Source: Culex pipiens pallens (lineage: Eukaryota > Arthropoda > Insecta > Diptera > Culicidae). From it: a stretch of 64,000 nucleotides of DNA. Numbering within the stretch: position 1 is the first letter of the stretch; every line of letters begins with the position of its first letter. A program made the translations under genes and the position numbers. The stretch lies in the NCBI RefSeq assembly GCF_016801865.2, contig NC_068937.1, forward strand, positions 68,011,452 through 68,075,451, given 5' to 3'. The notes under the pieces were generated by a model. That model had not been told where the DNA came from, searched no databases, and worked only from the letters and a program-made list of their open reading frames with translations. Shown here piece after piece: positions 56,376 to 64,000 of this stretch.

Positions 56376-57868
56376 ACACGGAGAGACCGTGCCCAGAAAT
56401 TTTAACAATAAAAATTGTTGATTTTACTTTCGTAAATTTTAACAAAAACGTACTTGTTACTGCCAATTTTCAGTTAAAATAACCAAAATTCAATATTAAT
56501 TTTATAACCCGTTTGTTGAAAATGCTAAAGGCAAAAAGCTAACAGATTTCCCGAACTCGAATGAACGTGCTCGACTGTTAGCTTTGGTTTTAGGAAAATC
56601 AAAAATTTTGTTGGTTGAATATAATTTACATTTGGTTGAATATTTTAAAGATGAACTTGGGTTTGTTTACGTCTGTCATTTGAAGTCAGGATTCGAACGA
56701 GAGCGGTCGATTTGTTGAGTTTGTGTCGTTAATTATGAAGTGAGAGAATGTGAAAGGTGAAAATTACACTATTTAGCTAATGTTGAAGTGGCAAATCAAA
56801 GTGTTGCAACTGGGGAGGTGGAATTGGTGAGTAGGTTTGTTGATGATTTCTTTGCAGGTGAAGAGCAAGAGGACGACCTTCGCCATGAGGACCTCTAATG
56901 CGAGTGAGTTGAACACGTTATAAGAATGTTTGATGGAAAGAGAGGGCAATAAAAGGGAAAGGCAACATAATAAAAATATAAGCTTAAAACTTGGTGAAAA
57001 TTTTGCTCGGTTTCTATTTTTAAGGAAATCACGAGAACTTAAACATCTTTTTTTAAATATGTTAACCAAAAAAAGTAATTTGCTTTTTTATATTTTTTTT
57101 AGTTTAATGCAACGTAACATGTTTTATAACAACAGTTAAAAAAGTTTAGTTTTGATGCTTTTTAACAGTAATTTAACAACTTCATGCAAAAAAAAAAAAA
57201 CAAATTTGTACAAAACGTTAAATTTTTGGGCAGAATAAATGCGAATATAAAAACACTCAGCATTAATTTGTGAGGCATTATTACAAAATTTACTGCAAAT
57301 CTAATAAAAATATTGCTAACAACTGCTAGTTATTGACTACATGTACAAATATTTTTCTGTATTCAAGTAAGACATTAGTTAAAATATAGCTAGAAATTCG
57401 GCCCAGCCTGTATCGTTGGATAATTAAAGAAAATATATATCAACACTTGCATAAATTATGTCTAATTAAGAAATGTTTTGTTATAAACCACTAATAATTT
57501 GCTGCATGCAAAAATATTTCGGTTGATATAACAAAAAAAATTGTTGAAAAATAGTTGAAAAATATTTCACAGCCAGTTTTTAACAGAATATTCCACAATA
57601 TTTCAGCTGAAAACAAGAAATTTTTAGTTAATTTTCTGAAAAAAATATTCTAGCAGTTGACTGCTAGAATTTTTTTCGGCCATTTAACCAACAAAAATGG
57701 CAATTCCAACTATTTTTTTAGTTAATTTTAGTTACTGGTGGTCAGCAATTTCGGGTTAACAAAATCAACAATCGATTGTTGAAAAAAAGCTGTGTAAAAA
57801 AATAACCCATACTTTTAGTTAAATTAACCAAGATTTTCTTGGATTTGCCCCGGCCGGTCTCTCCGTGT
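56376..57868. mobile_element. 1.49-kb element with ACACGGAGAGACCG ends
   Basis: Perfect 14-bp inverted ends at 56376-56389 and 57855-57868. The interior is AT-rich; a less AT-rich patch at 56650-56900 has splice-like words but no interpretable exon. No target duplication recognised. Non-autonomous. Confidence 0.7.
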
Positions 57869-58664
57869 ATTATTACACATTTCCCTTGTTATTTACCTAT
57901 GCTCGTGATTAAGTAAATATGGTAGGAATCACTAAGGATGTTTTTTTTTGTAACATCTTGGATCTCAATTAATTTTCCACATATGCTCATTTGTAGCGTT
58001 TCGTCGAAAAAATAAATAAATAAATAATTATTCTAGATAGTTCTGGGTAAGTACTCACTTTGCTATCAGCTAATTTCGTTGAACTCCTTTCAATAGTTAC
58101 TTCTATATTACTTTTTCAACACAACCAATTCGCTATGGATTTCCTATGTACATATGACCTTTTGAAAAAGTAAGTAAGATTTCATGAAAGCTTAAAAGAA
58201 GAAAAAGATTGCATTAAGGGTTAATAAATTCGAATATCTGGTTTGTTTAATAATTATTTTTGTCCCATATTATTCGGATGTCAAGACTGTCAAAAAATGT
58301 CAAATTATATTAAATATGAACAGGTATCATGGATTTATCTTCCCCAGTCAGCGCGTTCCGTTTGAATTCCGCATGAGCGAAAAAAATTCGTTTCGCAAAA
58401 CGCAACAATACAGTCAGCGTGTTCCGCTTAAATTCAGTTAAAGGTCGTTTGAAATCGTGATCAAATTCCGTTTCATTTCCGCTGCTTCAAATTTATACTC
58501 CAATTCCTTATGTTTTCGTTATTCGCTAAGGGGTAAAGTTGTCATCCTGTGTATGAAGTAATGATTTTATAAAATTATACAGAAACTTCACCTAGTATGG
58601 TTACCATTTGTGATATCGCTGTTATATTGTCATAACCATTTAACAAAATTACGACGATACCATT
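57869..58664. other. unassigned, with repeat scraps
   Basis: A hairpin related to 40168-40288 at about 58096-58175, and a CCCAGTCAGCGCGTTCCG-type block at 58345-58490 related to 16690-16890. No gene. Confidence 0.4.
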
Positions 58665-58668
58665 TCCC

Positions 58669-59157
58669 GAGCAGGGGTAAATAACACGGGAATACCAAAT
58701 TTTGGTATTACTTGGGCAAATAACAGGGACCAAAATGTGCCCTTGGTTGCCCAGTAATAGATGGTAAAATACCATGAAATCATACCAAAGTCTAGTATGT
58801 GGAAGGGCACAACAATACCAAACCATGTTATTCCAAGGGTAAAATAATACCTCAAAATAAAACCATTTCAATACCAAGTTGAGGTCTTCTGGAGTTTTGA
58901 ACATTGCTTGAATACCGTAAACTGGGGTCAATCGGGACACATGGGGCGAATTGGGACAGCAGTTTTAACCATGTTGGAGCACAATATTTTGATTTTTCTG
59001 GTTGGTTTCGGTTAGAACAGACTCAGGCCAAAAAAATGTGTACATCCATTTCCTAATTTAAAAGCTTTAAGTGCTCTAAAAACTGCTGTCCCTATTCAGA
59101 CTGTAGTCCCAATTGACCCCAGATTACGGTACCAAAACTTGGTATTGCCATGCCCGC
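58669..59157. mobile_element. MITE with GGTATT-rich ends, opened by another MITE
   Basis: Facing words AATACCAA/TTGGTATT and GCAGGGG/GCCCGC at about 58669 and 59157. The 215-bp element at 58915-59129 splits it at a TA. Boundaries are approximate. The minus-strand open frame at 58575-58940 lies across this repeat and is not a gene. Confidence 0.4.
58915..59129. mobile_element. 215-bp TA-flanked MITE
   Basis: Inverted ends CCGTAAACTGGGGTCAATCG (imperfect at a few positions) with TA at 58913-58914 and 59130-59131. This end type is common in mosquito genomes from general knowledge. Confidence 0.85.
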
Positions 59158-59949
59158 ATAAAGATTTACTATAAACCAACAGTAGATTTTATGGTTATCA
59201 CACGATAAATTCTATGGTTATTTTTACCATGATTCTACAGTAGCCTTTATGTTTTTTCACCATAGAATATATCTTATTTTGAGAATTTACTATAAAAAAG
59301 GGGTATTGTTAGGCACAGTCACCATAAAAATTTCGACTTTTCCCCATACAAAAAAAAACCAAAAACTATACATTCTACCGTATTTTCATTGATGCCTTTT
59401 CCGTCCAAAAAATTACCCTGACCATAGAAAACATCATACATTTATAATAAAAACAGTAACCATTACAATGGTTTGCACAGTAAATTTACAGTTCTTCATG
59501 GATTTTTCCATACTAAATAGTACGGTTTAAACTATATTCGTACATTGAAATAAATAATAACTACAGTATGATTCATTGTATTTTCATTGTATTTATTTTT
59601 TTCTCTCCACTAAATTGTACTTTAAAACATATATTAATACATTGAAATTAATGGTCAATACGGTAAGTTTTATTGTATTCTTATAGTTTTTTTTCGTTGA
59701 TTAAAAAAAATAGTACTTTTTTCTGCGTCGTTTTCTTTTAATATTCTGCTTCAATCCGAACTTTCTGACGTTGTTCGAAATGTTTGTAGCCGGTGCCGGA
59801 TCTACTGCGGACTCTCGCGTATTTGTGAAGCACAATCCTTAGTGAAATAGGCCTCTGTAGAAGAGAAAAATAGTAAATAAGACATGGGGAATATTTAAAC
59901 ATGTTTGTTTCAATACAAATTCTATTAAATTAGCTGTTTCTAAAAACTT
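59158..59949. other. unassigned AT-rich region
   Basis: Short related words (ACCATAGAAT, TCTATGGTTA, ACAGTAG) in both orientations suggest a degraded MITE. No gene. Confidence 0.4.
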
Positions 59950-61027
59950 AAAATTCAAAAATTCAAAAATTCAAAAATTCTAAAATCCTAAAATTCAAAA
60001 ATTCTAAAATTCTAATATTCTAAAATTCTAAAATTCTAAAATTCTAAAATTCTAAAATTCTAAAATTCTAAAATTCTAAAATTCTAAAATTCTAAAATTC
60101 TAAAATTCTAAAATTCTAAAATTCTAAAATTCTAAAATTCTAAAATTCTAAAATTCTAAAATTCTAAAATTCTAAAATTCTAAAATTCTAAAATTCTAAA
60201 ATTCTAAAATTCTAAAATTCTAAAATTCTAAAATTCTAAAATTCTAAAATTCTAAAATTCTAAAATTCTAAAATTCTAAAATTCTAAAATTCTAAAATTC
60301 TAAAATTCTAAAATTCTAAAATTCTAAAATTCTAAAATTCTAAAATTCTAAAATTCTAAAATTCTAAAATTCTAAAATTCTAAAATTCTAAAATTCTAAA
60401 ATTCTAAAATTCTAAAATTCTAAAATTCTAAAATTCTAAAATTCTAAAATTCTAAAATTCTAAAATTCTAAAATTCTAAAATTCTAAAATTCTAAAATTC
60501 TAAAATTCTAAAATTCTAAAATTCTACATTCTAAAATTCTAAAATTCTAAAATTCTAAAATTCTAAAATTCTAAAATTCTAAAATTCTAAAATTCTAAAA
60601 TTCTAAAATTCTAAAATTCTAAAATTCTAAAATTCTAAAATTCTAAAATTCTAAAATTCTAAAATTCTAAAATTCTAAAATTCTAAAATTCTAAAATTCT
60701 AAAATTCTAAAATTCTAAAATTCTAAAATTCTAAAATTCTAAAATTCTAAAATTCTAAAATTCTAAAATTCTAAAATTCTAAAATTCTAAAATTCTAAAA
60801 TTCTAAAATTCTAAAATTCTAAAATTCTAAAATTCTAAAATTCTAAAATTCTAAAATTATGAAATTATAAAATTCTAAAATTCTAAAATTCTAAAATTCT
60901 AAAATTCTAAAATTCTAAAATTCTAAAATTCTAAAATTCTAAAATTCTAAAATTCTAAAATTCTAAAATTCTAAAATTCTAAAATTCTAAAATTCTAAAA
61001 TTCTAAAATTCTAAAATTACAAAATTC
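59950..61027 (+). repeat. satellite 1: TAAAATTC, 8-bp period
   Basis: About 134 copies of TAAAATTC, almost perfect. It begins as AAAATTCA variants and has small interruptions near 60525 and 60860. Confidence 0.98.
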
Positions 61028-61050
61028 TTTATATCTCAATTTTCTTATTT

Positions 61051-62094
61051 CCGAATTTCCGAACTTCCTAATATCCTAATTGCCTAATTTCCTTATTTCC
61101 TAATTTCCTAATTTCCTTAATTCCTAATTTCCTAATTTCCTAATTTCCTAATTTCCTAGTTTCCTAATTTCCTAATTTCCTAATTTCCTAATTTCCTAAT
61201 TGCCTAATTTCCGAATTTCTGAATTTCCTAGTATCCGAATTTACTAATTTTGTAATTTCTTAATTGTTATTTTTTTTAATTTCTTAATTTCCTAATTTCA
61301 TAATTTCCTAATTACCTAATTTTCTAATTGCCTAATTTCATAATTTCCTAATTACCTAATTGCCTAATTTCCTTATTTCCTAATTTCCTAATTTCCTAAT
61401 TTCCTAATTTCCTAATTTCCTAATTGCCTAATTTCCTAATTTCCTAATTTCCTAATTTCCTAATTTCTTAATTTTCTAATTTCCTAATTTCCTAATTGCC
61501 TTATTTCCGAATTTCTGAATTTCCTAGTATCCGAATTTACTTATTTTGTAATTTCTTAATTGTTATTTTTTTTAATTTCTTAATTTCCTAATTTCCTGAT
61601 TTCCTAATTTCCAAATTTCCTAATTTCCAAATTTCCTAATTTCCAAATTTCTTATTTCCCTAATTTTCTAATTTCCTAACTACCTAATTTCCTAATTTCC
61701 TAATTGCCTAATTTCCTAATTTCCTGATTTCCTAATTTCCTAATTTCCTAATTTCCTAATTTCCTAATTTCCTAATTTCCTGATTGCCTAATTTCCTAAT
61801 TTCCTAATTTCCGAATTTCTGAATTTCTCAATTTCCTAATTTCCTAATTGCCTAATTTCCAAATTTCCTTATTTCCGAATTTCCTAATTTCCGAATTTCC
61901 GAATTGCCTTATTTCCGAATTGCCTAATTTCCGAATTTCCTAATTGCCTAATTTCCAAATTTCCAAATTTCCTTATTTCATAATTTCTTTATTTCCTTAT
62001 TTCCTAATTTCCTATTTTCCAAATTTACTTATTCCCTAATTTCCTAATTTCCGAATTTCCTAATATCCTAATTGCCTAATTTCCTTCCAAGATT
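61051..62094 (+). repeat. satellite 2: CCTAATTT, 8-bp period, diverged
   Basis: About 130 copies of CCTAATTT with many variants (CCGAATTT, GCCTAATT). A block beginning at TGCC (61201 and 61497) is duplicated at an offset of 296 bp, exactly 37 units. Confidence 0.97.
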
Positions 62095-62375
62095 CAGCAT
62101 TTTGAGATTCGGGCTGATGAGCAGCTCTATATGTTTACATTAAAAACAAAATTATATAAACATTTGTAATTATCAGTGGCATTCAAATTTGCAAATTCTA
62201 TTATTTTATTTATTCATCAAAACAAATTTAACACAGGCACCGTGTCAATAAACGTCAAACGCTACTTTCTGTTTCTGTTATTTTCAGTTGCGTACCACTC
62301 AACAAAATTCTTTTCGTGACCTTTTCCTTGACCGTTGTTTGAACGTTCACCGTTGAGCATTAACACACAACTTAC
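62095..62375. other. unassigned spacer
   Basis: No repeat; GC rises toward the exon-like block that follows. Confidence 0.4.
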
Positions 62376-62467
62376 CTAACGATTTTCGCCTCCAGACGAA
62401 ACGACCATCCTGAACAAATCCGGCCGGAAGTGTCCGCAGCAGGCGCCGGGCCTGGTAGAAGAAGTCC
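62376..62467 (-). pseudogene. candidate internal exon, minus strand (status uncertain)
   Basis: The minus strand shows TTTTTTTTACAG before 62467 and TTAG|GTAAGT after 62376, both strong splice signals. One frame of the 92-nt exon reads FFYQARRLLRTLPAGFVQDG then RFVWRRKSL, basic and faintly LYR-motif-like. The alternative phase is also open. A possible first exon, ATGGCGGAATTTTCGCATAT with a GTGAGT donor near 62805, would give the other phase. I cannot tell a live gene from a fragment; it is tagged pseudogene for lack of the rest. Confidence 0.3.
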
Positions 62468-63138
62468 CTGTAAAAAAAAGAGGAACACACACAGTTTGTT
62501 CAGACCATTGCTCTCGCAAGCTTGACCTTGAACATTCTCTTTTGAACATAACCAAACTTGTCCGCACCCTCAGCAAACGTCAAATCAAAACAAATTGCTG
62601 CCGGATCTTTCTCCGGATCTCTCCCGTAAAAGATCCGGCAACAATCTTGTATGGCTTGAAGTTTGCGGAGAGTACCAAAAAAAGGTAAACAAATCACTTT
62701 GTGCATCAGACAGTAGCTTGGGAAATTTGCCTGAAAATGCCTGCTGCTGTTGCGGGTGCGATTCCGCCCTCTCCAAATTCAACAAAACTCCAAATACTCA
62801 CCCAAATATGCGAAAATTCCGCCATCCCAGAGCCGTTCCGGTTCGGTCACCCGGTGGATTTGTCCATCAGAACCATGTTGAACGAACGCCGGAACAACTT
62901 CCTTCACGAGCACACGCGATTCGACTTAAGTATTCTCGATTTCAACTGCGCCACACAAACAGGATCAAACACGCGCGCGGGTGAAAAAAAAATGACAGCC
63001 TTGATGACAGCTCGATCAACTATGGTGTGTTCGTTAGGGGAGCGTCGCCCAGATTAGGTGTCATGGTGCGTTCGTTAGGGGAGCGTCGTGTTCGTTTTGT
63101 GATCCTTAATATTTTTTGCCGTTTCTATTATTGAATAA
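62468..63138. other. unassigned GC-richer region
   Basis: Open on the plus strand at 62701-63057, including FRFGHPVDLSIRTMLNERRN, but without known domain. Could be intron plus 5' region of a minus-strand gene. Two copies of TTCGTTAGGGGAGCGTCG lie at about 63029 and 63071. Confidence 0.35.
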
Positions 63139-64000
63139 AAATGTTTAAATGTTTAAATGTTTAAATGTTTAAATGTTTAAATGTTTAAATGTTTAAATGT
63201 TTAAATGTTTAAATGTTTAAATGTTTAAATGTTTAAATGTTTAAATGTTTAAATGTTTAAATGTTTAAATGTTTAAATGTTTAAATGTTTAAATGTTTAA
63301 ATGTTTAAATGTTTAAATGTTTAAATGTTTAAATGTTTAAATGTTTAAATGTTTAAATGTTTAAATGTTTAAATGTTTAAATGTTTAAATGTTTAAATGT
63401 TTAAATGTTTAAATGTTTAAATGTTTAAATGTTTAAATGTTTAAATGTTTAAATGTTTAAATGTTTAAATGTTTAAATGTTTAAATGTTTAAATGTTTAA
63501 ATGTTTAAATGTTTAAATGTTTAAATGTTTAAATGTTTAAATGTTTAAATGTTTAAATGTTTAAATGTTTAAATGTTTAAATGTTTAAATGTTTAAATGT
63601 TTAAATGTTTAAATGTTTAAATGTTTAAATGTTTAAATGTTTAAATGTTTAAATGTTTAAATGTTTAAATGTTTAAATGTTTAAATGTTTAAATGTTTAA
63701 ATGTTTAAATGTTTAAATGTTTAAATGTTTAAATGTTTAAATGTTTAAATGTTTAAATGTTTAAATGTTTAAATGTTTAAATGTTTAAATGTTTAAATGT
63801 TTAAATGTTTAAATGTTTAAATGTTTAAATGTTTAAATGTTTAAATGTTTAAATGTTTAAATGTTTAAATGTTTAAATGTTTAAATGTTTAAATGTTTAA
63901 ATGTTTAAATGTTTAAATGTTTAAATGTTTAAATGTTTAAATGTTTAAATGTTTAAATGTTTAAATGTTTAAATGTTTAAATGTTTAAATGTTTAAATGT
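63139..64000 (+). repeat. satellite 3: AAATGTTT, 8-bp period
   Basis: At least 107 perfect copies, continuing past the window edge. No variants seen, so it is young or homogenised. Confidence 0.99.

Noticed and set aside
58575..58940. 121-codon minus-strand frame as a gene
   Set aside because: It crosses MITE ends and GGTATT repeats; composition and motifs are those of the repeats.
61051..62094. CCTAATTT array as telomeric TTAGG-type repeat
   Set aside because: The period is 8, not 5. Diptera are known to lack TTAGG telomeres, and the array is internal and diverged.
60000..64000. Satellites as an assembly artefact only
   Set aside because: Variants and a 37-unit duplication in array 2 show real evolution, though array lengths may be imprecise.
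1..64000. Transposase or integrase genes for the DNA elements
   Set aside because: I looked for DDE/DDD-type blocks, hAT dimerisation motifs and retroviral pol blocks and saw none; all DNA elements here appear non-autonomous.

Overview
The window looks like a TE-dense piece of a culicine mosquito genome, most likely Culex. The basis is: many short-TIR non-autonomous DNA elements with TA or 8-bp target duplications, a Jockey-clade (Juan-like) non-LTR retrotransposon with the FADD catalytic box, a tRNA-derived SINE, short GT-AG introns in gene fragments, and an insect-type ADP/ATP carrier fragment. The species call is an inference; I ran no database search. There is one 100-N assembly gap (31983-32082). 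I see no intact, recognisable host gene and no intact transposase. The only convincing intact coding units are two identical copies of a split 124-codon gene, each carried inside a 1,235-bp transposon.

Layout. 0.1-4.5 kb: a minus-strand retroposon (22-bp target duplication) holding a 2.9-kb hAT-like element (8-bp duplication), which holds a second retroposon (18-bp duplication). 4.6-5.1 kb: a 116-bp minisatellite. 5.5-7.4 kb: a giant palindromic foldback element (4-bp duplication). 8.3-10.5 kb: a broken retrotransposon ORF1, exon-like debris and copies of a dispersed repeat. 10.8-11.7 kb: the first array of a 141-bp satellite. 12.1-20.1 kb: a tandem dimer of a ~0.5-kb unit whose second copy was opened by a foldback element (itself hit by a 644-bp and a 1,235-bp element), a 2.26-kb hAT-like element and another 1,235-bp element.

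20-31 kb: more nested DNA elements (23.3-27.1 kb with a hAT element inside; 27.5-28.8 kb with a SINE inside), then an inverted pair of 141-bp arrays around 30.8 kb. 32.8-39.7 kb: a full-length Juan-like retrotransposon with a 15-bp target duplication, opened by two TA-flanked elements, one carrying a ribosomal protein S14 pseudogene. 40-43 kb: hairpin MITEs and the fourth 141-bp array. 43.7-51.9 kb: an 8.2-kb interval with inverted ends containing a decayed multi-exon gene and several MITEs. 52-59.7 kb: AT-rich DNA with MITEs. 59.9-64 kb: three different satellites, all with an 8-bp period, around one possible minus-strand exon.

The common theme is repeated carriage of host gene pieces by non-autonomous transposons: ADP/ATP carrier, RpS14, a possible ribosomal-protein tail, a 70-codon three-exon gene and the unidentified 124-codon gene. 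Several insertion sites can be read exactly, so the order of events can be reconstructed from target duplications and restored reading frames.
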